A DNA stretch of 64,000 bases from Jacaranda mimosifolia (lineage: Eukaryota; Streptophyta; Magnoliopsida; Lamiales; Bignoniaceae). Below the pieces are notes generated by a model. That model was not told the DNA's origin and searched no databases. It saw nothing but the letters and a program-made list of their open reading frames with translations. How positions within the stretch are numbered: position 1 is the first letter of the stretch; every line of letters begins with the position of its first letter. The stretch covers positions 7,347,001 to 7,411,000 of the forward strand of contig CM032127.1 in assembly GCA_018894105.1 (NCBI GenBank). Reading direction: 5' to 3'. This document shows positions 35,829 through 47,036 of this stretch, in pieces. The translations under genes and the position numbers were made by a program.

Positions 35829-37611
35829 TCATCTATTTTCCATGTGGTCCAGATCTGCATCGATGAAAGAAATTGGTTCAGTATTAGTTGACAGCTGAAA
35901 GACTGCCTCGACCTTGGATGGCCTGGTCGAGTCGAGCTGCCTCTGCGTTTGTTTTCTCACATTTCGGGAATCTCCTCCTGTGGGCCCCCCAGCGATCATA
36001 TCAATGACACCTCTGATGGGTGGGTAGGGTTCATGGGCAGGTCGCTTTCCCTTGTCTTCTCTCCTCGGGCTGACTGACCTTTCTCTTTGGGGAGTCCGGT
36101 CGGCCACGCTTTCCTCTCTTCGGGCTTGTTCCTCGACGAACTTCTTCAAGTGGCCTTATTTGATCAACCTCTTGATTTCGTCTTTGAGGTTAAAGCACTC
36201 CTCTATGTCGTGCCCTTTATGCTTGTGGAAATAGCAATACTTCTTTGACTTCTTCATGGCCTCGGTTTCCATGATTTTTCGAGGCTTCTTGAGCAGGCTG
36301 TCGTGTTGGATGGCGAACAGGACTTCTTTCCTCGGCATGTTCAGTGGAGTGTATTCATGGAAGCGCTTGATCGGGGAGCGGCGTCCTTCCTTGTTCTGTC
36401 TATCATCTTTCTCCTTGCCTTTCTTCTTGTCGGCTTCCATGTTGCCGCATTTCATCCTGTTCATCTCCTCTTGGGTCATGTATCTTTCTGCGAGGTCGAT
36501 GAGCTCCTCCATCATTCTGGGTTGTGAGCGCACCAAGGCATTGGCGCACTCCTTATGCCTCAAGCCCAAAAACAATACATCAATAAAAAACTCAATCCTC
36601 GGGCTATCGATTTTCAACACCTCCGTGTTGAATCTGGTGAAAAAATCCCGAAGGGATTCTCCTTCAGCCTGCTTCACAGTATGCAGATGGGTGTGTGGGA
36701 GTTTTGCCTTCCTCCTGCTGGCGAACTGATGCAGAAGCTTACCACACAACTGGTCGTGGGAGAAGATGGATGCTGGTTCCAACTTCACAAACCAGTCCAA
36801 AGCCACTCATTGAAATGTAGTCACCAGCATCTTTGCATGGATATAGTCGTTGTGTCCATGCAACTGCATCATGTGTTCAAACTATAGTAGATGCTCATTC
36901 GGGTCTGTGGAGCCGTCGTACCTCGGGAGTCCCGTGGGGATCTTTGCATCGACGGCAATGCGCTCGTCAATGATCTCCTGAACGAACGGCGAATCCCGCT
37001 CCCTTCTGAACCTTTGCGGCTCGTCTGACTGAGCAACTCTATCTGCATTTCTTTTTGAGATTTTCTCCAGGCGCTTGTTTAGTTGTTGCACCTGGTGGGA
37101 TACCTCCTCCCACTCTTGCTGATCTGCTTGAGATGCGTTTTTGCCTGGCTTGAGTCTGGAACGTTCTACCCTATCGCGTTGCGGGGCTCGAAGGGGCCGA
37201 ACGTCATGGTCAACGGAGTCTGCTACTTTCTCTCTTGGCGGGGGGGCGGGCTGCATCCCTAGGAAAGCGACCCAGGCTCAAATCTCTCCTAGGCTAGTGT
37301 CTTAGTGATTTCGGCCGCTGGGAGCGCTCTTCTGGTCGTGCACTCTCCGGAACCACAGACTAAGGCATGGCACTAACTGTCGGCTCTAGTTGCACGGCAT
37401 GTTTGTTTAATGTGGCGGAGAGTTGGGCTGAAATCTGTGCAGAGATCTGCTCACTGATGAGCTGCATCAACTGTGGCATTATAAGTGTGACCACGGGCTT
37501 AGGCTGAGTGCTGGGTCTTTGTGTATTCGGTTCTGGGTCCTGTCACGGGGGAGGAGAGCTGGACCTCCTGTTTTCTTCTCTTCCAGATGGGGCTCGCCTA
37601 GTGTTCACCAT
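35829..37611 (-). pseudogene. Retand-type gag, broken
   Basis: Begins at ATG 37611 (MVNTRRAPSG), 43 bases inside the 5' LTR, a typical gag start for this clade. One frameshift precedes the frame that opens near 37256. That frame then runs to 35829 with stops at 36882, near 36807 and at 36156. It includes a coiled coil (WEEVSHQVQQLNKRLEKI), the capsid-type region (ALDWFVKLEPASI, GESLRDFFTRFN), a basic stretch, and a zinc-knuckle-like YCYFHKHKGHDIEEC. The protein would form the virus-like particle and bind RNA. All breaks are single stops or small shifts, consistent with decay after insertion. Confidence 0.85.
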
Positions 37612-37633
37612 TTTTGATAGAGGATTCAGGAGT

Positions 37634-37651
37634 TTCCCACTGACGGCGCCA
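37634..37651 (-). other. Primer binding site of the gypsy element
   Basis: On the minus strand TGGCGCCGTCAGTGGGAA lies two bases past the 5' LTR. This is the usual form for Tat-clade elements; I do not name the matching tRNA with confidence. Confidence 0.75.
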
Positions 37652-37653
37652 AA

Positions 37654-38367
37654 TGATGAGGGTTCGATCCGTCAGATAGGAGTCCGAGTCTGAATATGGG
37701 TGGAATTTGACCGGAGAGGATCGTGTTCTTGCTTAGTAAGGGAAGAATCCTGCAATCACAGTAAACATTAGGCTAGCCGAGAGGCCCTCGGCTTAGACCC
37801 TCCGACGCTCAAGTCAATAGAGATCGACCTCAGAAATCAAGCAGCAGAATCAGGGCTTTTGGGTGTATATGAGTGCGTACCTTTAAAAGGTTGGGTTGAG
37901 GGTATTTATATCCTTCTCCCTTCTAGGAAATGTCTGGGAAACCCCTCAGTACATCCAGGGGCCCCAGCTTTGTGCAAGGGGTAATTGGTCATTTTTCCTG
38001 TTTGAATATTTCCAGCTAGCTATCCTTCCAGGTTTCAAGGACAAGATAATACACCATAACGGCGCCTGCTGTGTCAGACGATGAGGAGGATGGCATGCGC
38101 CATTAATGCGGATGTGTGGCTCCCATCAGTACAATTAATGCGGGCAGAGTACTGTGCTGTTCTCGACCTCAGAGTCGACCTCGGTCGAGGAATTCCGTGG
38201 GCCCTGGGCGCCTGACTGGGCCTGGGCAGATCTGGTCGAGAGAAGTCGATGAGACATACGAGCCCTGAGTCCCAAACTGGGCCTTGCTGGTTTGGGCCCG
38301 AGCACTTGAGCCATCCCATATTGGACCTTACTGGTTTGGGCCTAAGCACTTGGGTCATCCCATAGCA
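37654..38367 (-). repeat. 5' LTR of the gypsy element, 714 bp
   Basis: On the minus strand it starts TGCTATGGG and ends CCCTCATCA, followed by the primer site. It should contain the promoter for gag-pol. Confidence 0.92.
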
Positions 38368-38372
38368 CTTAA

Positions 38373-41300
38373 TGTTTTCTTTGCAGAAATACGAGTCACA
38401 TTCTTAAGTATATCAAAGTTGGGCTAAGGCTAAAGGTACCATTAAGTATGTGTGAAAAGAATGCATATTTTTGTAGTAACCACATGGCATATTACATTAA
38501 AATTCATTTTGGTTTAGGAGTGGAGATAGCTAATGCGTAATGCGAAGACCAAAATCAAAATTAAATCAAATCAACTTGAACCCTGAGCATAATCTTGAAG
38601 AGAATTATCTCCTCAAATCTATGTTAACGAAACAATCAAATCCGGTACCAAACATTTTTGGGATGACACAAAGCACCATAACCAATAGATCATTCAAAAA
38701 AGAAGCAAAACCCATCAAGAAACTTAAAGATAAAGTATAAATACTCACATAAGAAGTAGCAGCACAATTAGAGCACAAAGATGGGAACTTCCAGCAAGCG
38801 CCCCTCATTTCTACTTGCCTGTGTTGCTCCCACCCAACTGCAATGAAATTGGCAAACAATGCAAGAAAAAAATCACAAAAAGAGCTAAGTTTTTATGAGC
38901 AAGAACTAAACTTCGAGCTTAAGATAAACCAAAAAAAAGAAAAAGAAAAAGAAAAAGAAAACTTTTGAGAGGAACTTGAGTTGAGTATAGAGAAGTGTCT
39001 AGTAGACGGCGAGGATGAGGGCCAACATGAATGAGCTGCTTAAATGAGTGTGGACAAAAGCAGCAATCAACAGTAATTGTACAAATATTGTGAAAAGGTC
39101 CCACATGAGAAGAAAATTGTAAGGAAAAAATCGTAGCTCTAACCTGGCAATACAATAGCGATGATTGCCACAAGAGCAAAGATTAAAAAATATATCTTCA
39201 AAGAATAGAAAATATTGAAAAGGAAAAAAAATGAACTCATCATGTGAGATCTTATATTTATTAATTATTTATAGTAATATATATTGACAAATTAAATTAT
39301 TATGCCTCTCTTTTATAAGACATGAGCCTTGCACCGAGATGCCGGTATACATTTGCACCTCAAGTTTTTAACAACTATGATACTAAATTACGTTGCATGG
39401 GAATTAATAAATTTATAACTAAAAAAAATTACCATAATACCTTCAAAAATTCACACAAGCACAAAATAATTTATAATGCTTAAAGATGTAAGTATTTTTT
39501 TCATACAACTTAAAGATGAAGAGGACAAATTATTCACCTAAAAAATATCTACAATTACTTAATAGAAAACAAAGGACAGAGTTCCACTACTTCTGCCAGA
39601 ATCATACAATAAAAACTGAAAATAATGGCAAAAAGCATATAAAACTACATCCGTTTAGATAGCCAAAAGGATGACAATACATTGAAAAATTGGAACTAAG
39701 AATCACAACATATTGGATAACAACAACTACTGAAGAATCAAGATAGATCAACAGGCAAGCTAAACTTACTATTTAATAGACATAAAAAACTCTATTACTT
39801 TAGATTGCCAAAAGGCTGAGCATACATTGAAAAATTGGAAATAAGAATCACAACATTTGGGTCACAACAACAACTAAAGAATCACAAACATCAACATGCA
39901 AGTCAAATTTATTATCATATTCATATCATGGACAAAATGCTCTTTTTGTGTTTCAAATTTTCCTCAAGTATAGCAGTCACAAGCCTTATGAGGAAATAGA
40001 AACCAACCACTGAATCATATAAGTTATACCCACTAAACTTGGGAACAAAAGGAGCAAGTTTCCCCTCAAGTGCACAAAGGCAACTGGAGTTCAACCAGAG
40101 AACAAGAGTTTCCTTTGCCTCAATAGTTCACTAAATGCAAGTGCAAGCTCTCCTTACGACAAACCCATTAATATTTGGTATTTACATCAATGAAGACTCT
40201 CTTGTTCTATTCTTTTGACAAGTTTTTTTCAATTTTGAATCACAGCTTGAGCTAACCAAAGACTATGAAAAGCTAAATTTATAAACTAAAGATTTAATCT
40301 TTGTAGATTTCAGAAAACAAATCCTCAAATCACCATTTGGGAGAATGGATTTTTGGGAAAAAATTTGGAGAATGTGCCAAGTGTTTCTTTTTGTTTTGAG
40401 GAAAAATGAAAAATGCAAAATAATTTGAAAATGAATTGTTTGTTTGTTTATGTTATGGAGGGAGACAAACTTTACTGTTGATGTCAAATCAATTGCTTTT
40501 TTATTAGGTTTTTAGAGTGAAAGTGATTTTTTATATAATATATTATATATGTATTTATATTTATAGTTGGATGATATGTGTGTATATATATGTAACAATT
40601 GATATATTGTTGTAATAAAATGATGTATAATTAATTCAATTGGTGTTTTATTTTAAAATTTATATTTTTATGAATTTATTAATAAATATTAATTATTTAT
40701 AAAATTATAATTATATCTTAATTATAAAAAATCGACTAATATCATAATTGTTGATATCAGCTTATATAAAAAAATTTAATTATTGTACATTAATTATAAA
40801 CTAATTATTATTTATTCCTAAAATATAATTATTTAACTATTTATTATTTACAATTTATGTATAAATAAAACATGTTATTTATTTAAATAAAATAAAATAT
40901 ATATATATATATATAAGACTTAATAATAATTCATCAAATTAAAAAAAAATTATATTATATGAAACTAAATCATCTTGAATTATTTATTAAACAAATAATT
41001 GTAATATTCAATTATACATGAAATATAAAACATAATTAATATACATAAGAAGTTATTTAAATAATTAAATAAATTAATTTAATAACTATTTATTTACTTT
41101 AACTCATTATTTAATTAATACATTATTTAATAAATAAATTACTCAGTAACAATTAAAACTTTTTTTACTTAATTTGAATTAATTTTCTTGATAATTATTT
41201 TAATTGTATTAATATTAATTTATTAAAATTAATAGATTATTAAATAAATATCACACTATAACTAATTTTTTATAATAATTTTAAATAAATATGAATATTA

Positions 41301-41528
41301 ATATTTAATGAAGATTAATTTTTTGAAGAAAATTTATTTATTTATTATATCAAATTAAAATATTTTAAATTATTAATTAAATAAATAAATGTAATATTTA
41401 ATTAATACATTAAATATTAAATATAACTAATACATTATTTAATTAATAAGTAATTTAATATCTTATTTAGTAAATAAATTATTTATTAAATTTAGTTAAT
41501 TTTCTCGACGATTAGTTTAATTAAATTT
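38373..41528. other. Host DNA right of the gypsy element; one possible short exon and AT-rich DNA
   Basis: A minus-strand stretch at 38756-38842 is flanked by TTCATTGCAG upstream and GTGAGT downstream, so it looks like an internal exon, but I cannot assign it. An (AAAAAG)n run lies near 38935-38961 and a 145-bp-period duplication at 39656-39915. From 40330 to 40520 the sequence joins the TGTTTGTTT/GGAGACAAA terminal-repeat family. From 40530 to 41520 it is extremely AT-rich and I see nothing in it. Confidence 0.4.
39656..39915. repeat. Diverged direct duplication, period about 145 bp
   Basis: Units starting TAGATAGCCAAAAGG (39656) and TAGATTGCCAAAAGG (39801) share CATTGAAAAATTGGAA and AATCACAACAT in the same order, with scattered differences. 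Confidence 0.75.
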
Positions 41529-42717
41529 GTAAACATAAGTTTTAGAATTTTTTAAGTAGTAAAATTTTAATACTTTCATATATGTAAATATATATGTCTA
41601 TATATGTGTATAAGTGAAATGAGAAAATGATAAATGAATGAGTGATGTGAAAGATGAAGTGAGAAAATGAAGGGGTAGGTGTGCTTTTTAGGGTGTAGGT
41701 TTTTTTGGGTGAATTGTAGGGGTGTCAATTCGTGCGGGTTGGATGGTTCGAGTTGGATTGAGGTAGGGGCATAACATAAAAATATCAAACTCAAATCCAA
41801 CCTAACCCGATGTTAAACCCAAAATGCTAAACCCTAACCTGACCCATAAAATTTCGTGTCGGGTTCGGGTTGACCTGATTTTTAGTTAGGTCACCCAACA
41901 ATCTAATAAACCCCCCCCCGACCCAATCTATTTATTTTATTTTTCATATTTATAAATTCCAACATCATAATTGAATAGAAATTTGATCTACAATAAAATC
42001 TAAATTTTGGCACAATAATTAAGGTCTAAGAAACACAAGAGCTTCTCATGTCCATGAGTACTCCAAATACAAAAAAAAATAACAAACTATTGTTCAATTA
42101 ACAATTTTGATGACAACCATCAAATGATCAAAATGCATAATTAACTACAAAATAATAGAAATTAAAGTCAAAAGATAAAAAAACATATCGAATTCAATCG
42201 TCTTTGAATGGGAAGAATGGAAGTGTTATTACTTATTTGTTAATAATGTTATTGTAATTTGTAAATTTGTAAATTGTAAGAATTTTCAAAATTAAGTTTT
42301 TTGGATATATATATATATGTGTGTGTGTGTGTGTATTATTTATATTTTATTTTAATTAGTTAAAATTTTCAGGTGGGTCGGGTTTGGGTTAGGTTGACTG
42401 GGTTATTGGGTCACTCATTTATTTTTTTCAGGTTACGCGGGTTGACCCGAAAACAACCCAACCTTATTTTTTTTTCTCGGGTCATTTTCGGGTCTGACCC
42501 AATTTGACCCAAACCCAAACCTGATTTTTTTCATGTGGATCATTGTCGTGTCATCGGGTTGGGTTTGATTTTGACACCCTTAGTGAATTGTGGGGGGAGG
42601 GGGGATTGGGTAAAAAATTATAGTGGTTTGGGAGAAAAATTGGAAAATATGTTTGCATTTTAAAATTTTTTTGGGAGTTGAAAAAAATTTCTCCAAGATA
42701 TAGCAGAACAAGCCCTT
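41529..42717. mobile_element. Partial copy of the MULE terminal repeat, split by a hAT element
   Basis: 41529-41716 and 42583-42717 together match the right MULE arm from about 25709 to 26025 (AGGTGTGCTTTTTAGGGTGT, then AGAACAAGCCCT). The match stops at AGAACAAGCCCT; the outermost 190 bases or so of the complete MULE are absent. No facing arm was found to its left, so the copy is truncated or solo. Confidence 0.7.
41717..42582. mobile_element. hAT-type non-autonomous element, 866 bp
   Basis: Ends are TAGGGGTGTCAA and, reverse-complemented, TAAGGGTGTCAA. A perfect 8-bp target duplication, GTGAATTG, lies at 41709-41716 and 42583-42590, the size hAT transposases make. The host sequence closes up cleanly against the uninterrupted MULE arm near 25890. 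Inside, words such as GGGTCGGGTT and AACCCGACC face each other, so most of it can fold back. A TA/TG microsatellite lies at 42305-42334. No transposase. Confidence 0.9.
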
Positions 42718-43179
42718 AGTGGTTTAAAAGATCTTTTGAGAGAACATAAGTTCTCATCACACAACACAATTTGAAAATCAATTTTGAACACATAATTTGA
42801 TGCTAAGGAAAACAGCCAAAAAAAAACAAAAAGAACAATAACTATTTTCTTCCAACCATTTAGTATGGGGCCTAGAGAAAACACAAAATATCAAAATAAT
42901 ATACAATAGAAACGGCACAACGTACAAGTTCACCAAGCATCCTGTGCATAAAACCACGTCATTTGCTAACAGAAAAAAGCTAAAAAAAAAACGAAAAACC
43001 AATGCCACGCGCTCGTGCACTGTGGACACGCGCATTGACGTCTATAATATATAGTAATAATAATACATGCATACATACATTGCAATTTATTAAATCTATA
43101 TTATATATACATATATAAATACAAGGAAAAATAAAAATAAAAATAAAAATGAAGTCAAACAACTATGAAGAATTTTCCC

Positions 43180-43206
43180 GGGGGGGGGGGGGGGGGGGGG
43201 GGGGGG
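43180..43206. repeat. Run of 27 G
   Basis: An uninterrupted G homopolymer between AATTTTCCC and CGGAG. Its true length may be uncertain in the assembly. Confidence 0.8.
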
Positions 43207-43287
43207 CGGAGATCACTAGGTTCCTCCAAGAAATTTATATAGTGGGAGAATTGCAAATAACCCCTATGATAATTTAAATAGATATGA

Positions 43288-44297
43288 GGATAAATGGTAC
43301 TTTATTCCTTCAAATTTAATTATTTTAGCATATTACCCTTTAAAGATAACTTAAAGCTACTTCACTCCCTCAGCTTAGAACCATCGAAACACTTTGTCTC
43401 CCCAATATAATTTCTGAAAGATTTTGTAGTCGGAGAAAAGATTATTCTTGTTATTTTTACTTCTTTCCACCTTTTCTCACTCAGGTAATATATATATATA
43501 TATATAAATATATAACAATTCAACTACTTTTATCATTTCTACATTTTCCAATTCAAAAATAAAGAAACATATCTACCAAAAATAATAGGATATTGGGGTT
43601 CTTATTTTTTTCTTACCTTCCATTAGCTCGTTTGCCTTCTCCTATTGTTTAGGGAATTAATTGTTAATTGAAATGCAACTTAATAAATTAATAGGCCTCT
43701 TAAGAAAAAATATATATAATTACATAAATTGTCACACAAATGCTCAATATGTGGTCATAGGATTACAAACATTAGAGGAAACTAATAGCAAGACGTGCAA
43801 TACAGAAGAAAAATGAGATAAAGCATCTGGCTATGTCTTTTCTCTAGAACCAACAAATATATTTCATTCCTTGCACTTAGACGAGAACCCCGGCATTGAC
43901 TTGTTTATAGCTCCTCCAACTCCATCCTGTACTGCTGGACTAGAAAAGATCATTTTTATTGAGTGTACTTCTTGCTTTGAAATGCCATCAATTGTTTGAA
44001 TTTAAAATTACAATGTAATGTTTTTGCACAAAGCTTTTGATCCAAAGAAAGAGTTAAAAAGAATTGACACAATTTTTTTTTTAAATTAACCAAATATCTT
44101 TTGAATCTAAAAAGATTGGGATAAGTGAAAATGACAAGAATAATATTTTCTCCGGCCACAAGATCTGCCAGAAATTGTATTTAGGGGGTAAAGTATTTCA
44201 ATAACTCTAAGTTGAGGGGTTGAAGTGGCTTTAAATTATATTTGGGGGATAATGTGCCAAAATGATTAAATTTGGGAGGGTGAAGAGCCATTTACCT
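43288..44297. mobile_element. MULE-like non-autonomous element, 1,010 bp
   Basis: Terminal inverted repeats of about 180 bp start GGATAAATGG (left) and AGGTAAATGG (right, reverse complement). Longer matched blocks include AATTTAATYATTTTRGCA and the inner CCGGAGAAAA. The flanks TAGATATGA (43279-43287) and TAGATATAA (44298-44306) form a 9-bp duplication with one mismatch. The middle holds no gene. Confidence 0.75.
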
Positions 44298-44329
44298 TAG
44301 ATATAAAATTTTCTGTTAAAAAATATATA

Positions 44330-44725
44330 TAAAAAACACCTTTATTTTTAAAAAAATTATGCAAGAAACACTTTCAAAATATGAGGTGAAGCAAACGCAC
44401 CTTGTGTGCAAGTATTTAAGGATTTTGTGTAAAAAGACAATTATACTCTTATTTACATCAATCATTAAATCATTTAGAAAAATGAACAATCAAGATTAAA
44501 AGATATTTAATATCTATAAAAAAATATATATTACAATTACATACATATATATAAGTTCATATAATATATATGTGATAATAGAATGTAATTTAAATTGAAT
44601 TAGAAATACATGACAAAACTAAGGGTAATTTAATTTTTATATACTAAAATTAGATTAAATAGACAACACACAAAATGTAAGGGCGGTTTGCATAATTTTT
44701 AAAAATAAAAGGTGAGTTTTGTAAA
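44330..44725. mobile_element. Possible MITE with about 40-bp inverted ends
   Basis: CACCTTTATTTTTAAAAAAA near 44338 faces CACCTTTTATTTTTAAAAAT (reverse complement, near 44712), both followed by TTATGCAA. Limits and target duplication are unclear. Confidence 0.45.
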
Positions 44726-44840
44726 TTGGTTTTAGATAGGGAGTTTCATGTATATTGCAATTATCAAGAGGGGTTTATCTGCAACCCTCCTGTTATTTAA
44801 ATAGGTCCGGGGTCCAAATGAATGTCCCAACCTTCAACTT

Positions 44841-45240
44841 CATTTCAGCCTCCCCTCCTTTGTTCAAGTCGACGACTCACACCGCCTCCTCATTCTACCT
44901 CCGGCCGCCGCCGCCACCACCCACCATCACCTCCTCATCCTCAGTCTAGCAGCCCGCTGCTGCCACCACCTCGATTCGTGGAAATATTAAGAAAGTTTTG
45001 GGGACCAACGAGGAATCAGCTGATAGGGAACCTCATTTCAGCCTCCTTTCCGCAGTCTATCTAAGTCCACGGCTTCACTTCCATCCTCATTCTACGTCCG
45101 GCCGCCGCCATCACCACCCATTATCACCGCCTCATCCTCAGTCTCCTAGTAGTCGTCCGCCGCCGCCGCCGGCCCCGCCACCTGAAATAGGTACTACCGA
45201 GCTCTCTCCTCCATATCCCCTTTCTAACCTTGGAACCGCT
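44841..45240. repeat. Diverged tandem duplication (about 195 bp) in front of the 45262 gene
   Basis: CATTTCAGCCTCC, CCTCATTCTAC, CCGGCCGCCGCC and CTCATCCTCAGTCT recur in the same order about 195 bases apart. The block is rich in CCG and CCT. It is open in the frame of the downstream gene but has no ATG there, so it is read as leader or promoter. Confidence 0.65.
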
Positions 45241-45261
45241 ACATCCCACAGAGAGCGGGAA

Positions 45262-45594
45262 ATGGACAAGATCAAGGTTTACAACAGAACTGGCCACCCA
45301 ATAATACTGAGGGATTACTATGTGTGTAATCTCGTTCTGATGGTGGGTTTTTATGGTGGCTTAATTCATTGCATTCCAGCCCATGGGGACATGCTTCTTG
45401 ATAACTACGAGTATGTTATGGAGAGTCTAAAGCAGGGGGGAGCTCAAGAGATTCATGTCAGTATTGATGGAAACAGGCCGACGAACCCGCCCCCTTTGGA
45501 ATTGATACATGAAAACTTCATAGACAGAAGGGAGGTTTTTATCCGGATGAGCGATGAGAAATTGATATTCCTCCGGTTTAATCTACTGCGGTAA
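45262..45594 (+). CDS. Uncharacterised small soluble protein, 110 aa
   Basis: The ATG at 45262 is the first in its frame; the sequence before it is open but proline-rich and lacks an ATG. The product begins MDKIKVYNRTGHPII and has a balanced, globular composition with likely beta strands (VYNRTGHPIIL, LIHCIPAHGDMLL, IHVSID, VFIRMSDEKLIFLRF). No signal peptide, membrane segment or catalytic motif is visible, and I do not recognise the family. The final codon and stop read CGGTAA, which is also a possible splice donor (CG/GTAATC), so this could be the first coding exon of a longer gene. A CT-rich run follows directly, and a Tourist-like MITE starts 153 bases past the stop. The GC-rich upstream block supports a genuine promoter or leader. 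Confidence 0.65.
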   Translation: MDKIKVYNRTGHPIILRDYYVCNLVLMVGFYGGLIHCIPAHGDMLLDNYEYVMESLKQGGAQEIHVSIDGNRPTNPPPLELIHENFIDRREVFIRMSDEKLIFLRFNLLR

Positions 45595-45595
45595 T

Positions 45596-45627
45596 CTCTC
45601 TCTCTCTTTCTTTCTCTCTCTCGCCGC
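45596..45627. repeat. Imperfect (CT)n microsatellite
   Basis: CT units with a few interruptions directly after the stop codon, possibly in the 3' leader or an intron. Confidence 0.75.
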
Positions 45628-45746
45628 CTTCTGTTTTTCCCCTACACATTTGGTTCGTAGGTATAATCCATGGACCCGCAGAAAGACATTTACCGTTGTC
45701 ATTTTTCTGTTCAAGTCATTCTTCCATCTAATTAATTGGATCCTAA

Positions 45747-46070
45747 GGGCCTGTTTGGTTTTATTTTCATCATTTTTAAAATTTGAAAAGTTAGTTAATG
45801 GAAATGAGTTGAAAATGATTTTGTACTTGAATAGATAATTGGAAAAGTAATAATTTTGTTGGTTTTAATAGATTGTAAGTGGAGAAAGATAGAAATAATG
45901 GAATAGAGAAAAGATATATAGGTTAATGGAAGTAGACAAATAGGTTATTGGAGAATATATTTTGCAAATAAAAATATTTTTTAGTAAAAATGTATAAAAA
46001 GTGATGTATTTAATTTTTTGAATAATAAAAATTGTGAAAATAGGCTTTGAAAATGAAATCAAACAGGCCC
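45747..46070. mobile_element. Tourist-like MITE, copy 1, 324 bp
   Basis: Ends GGGCCTGTTTGGTTTTATTT and GGGCCTGTTTGATTTCATTT (reverse complement), with TAA on both sides (45744-45746, 46071-46073), the target of PIF/Harbinger elements. No coding capacity. Confidence 0.88.
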
Positions 46071-46704
46071 TAAACATTCAGATCCTTGTTTGGCAGGTCA
46101 GAGTTCTTGGGCAGCATTGGAACCTCAAGGAAACGAAATGCCTCTTGTTGGTCTTAATTGGGTCGAATGGCATGAAATTTTTGTTGGTTTTTGCCCTTTA
46201 AATTTATGGCTGAAGCTTCCATGACCTTCGGAGAAACCGAGAAAGAGAAATGATGTGTGTTTGGTGGAGATCTAGGGTTTCAGTTTGTTGTGTGTACACG
46301 TTTTAAAAAAAAAAAAAAAATGAGTTATTTCGTTTTTAATTGTTATTATTATGGTGAGTTGGTCGACATTCATGTTGTCTTTGTGTCTCCAATAAAAAAA
46401 AAAAAAAAAAAGTTGTATTTGTATCATTTCAAATCATTGTAATTTTCCTTTGCCTTCTTCAAGTAATTATTTTTCATTACTGTGATGAATCTAAATGTGT
46501 ATTATATTTCAGCAATTTCATTACTTTTCATCGTAATATCAATTTACATTATTTACATTAGTTGTTTTTTCCCCTGTTATTACAATATCAATGTGCTCAA
46601 CTATGTTGCGGAGTCCCAGTTGAACATTGGACAAATACAAATAATTAGAAAGATGTTAATGACATAATTGACCTCATGGCCAAATAAATGCGAGTCTCGA
46701 AGTT

Positions 46705-47036
46705 GGGTCTCGTTGGTTTTATTTTCATTTTCAATTTTTATTTTCATCATTTTTAAAATTTAAAAAATTAGTTAATGAAAATGGGTTAAAAATAAATTTG
46801 TATTTGAATGAATTGTTGAAAAAGTAATGATTATGATGGGGTTAGTAGGTTGTAAGTGGAAAGATATAGAAATAATAGAATAGAAAGAAAAGATATATAG
46901 GTTATTGGAAAATGTATTTTGAAAATAAAAATAAAAATAATATTATGTAAAAATATGTAAACAATTATGTATTTTATTTTTGAAATAGTTGAAAATAAAA
47001 AAAAAAGAGGCTATGAAAATGAAACCAAACAAGTCC
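46705..47036. mobile_element. Tourist-like MITE, copy 2, about 330 bp
   Basis: Same internal sequence as copy 1 (TTAGTTAATGAAAATGGGTT, GTAGGTTGTAAGTGG, AGATATATAGGTTATTGGA) with a mutated left end (GGGTCTCGTTGG). The TAA flanks are lost or altered. Confidence 0.8.

Larger units (their letters stand above)
27590..38367 (-). mobile_element. Full-length Ty3/gypsy retrotransposon, Tat/Retand type, 10,778 bp
   Basis: Two LTRs (27590-28319 and 37654-38367) share TG...CA ends. A perfect 5-bp target duplication, CTTAA, lies at 27585-27589 and 38368-38372. On the minus strand the order is 5' LTR, primer site, gag, protease, reverse transcriptase, RNase H, a second RNase H, integrase, polypurine tract, 3' LTR. 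The second RNase H after the first and the long antisense gene between integrase and 3' LTR are known marks of the Tat clade, in particular Retand. gag and pol carry stops and frameshifts, so the copy is not autonomous. The LTR starts differ at about 4 of the first 66 bases, so the insertion is not very recent. Confidence 0.92.

Noticed and set aside
36256..36729. 157-codon plus-strand open frame rich in Ser and Leu
   Set aside because: It is antisense to the gag zinc-knuckle and capsid region, where the minus strand has clear motifs.
38605..38859. 84-codon minus-strand frame with CWKFPSLCSNCAATSY
   Set aside because: Only a possible short exon is suggested by nearby splice-like signals. The reading frame and family are uncertain, so no gene is called.
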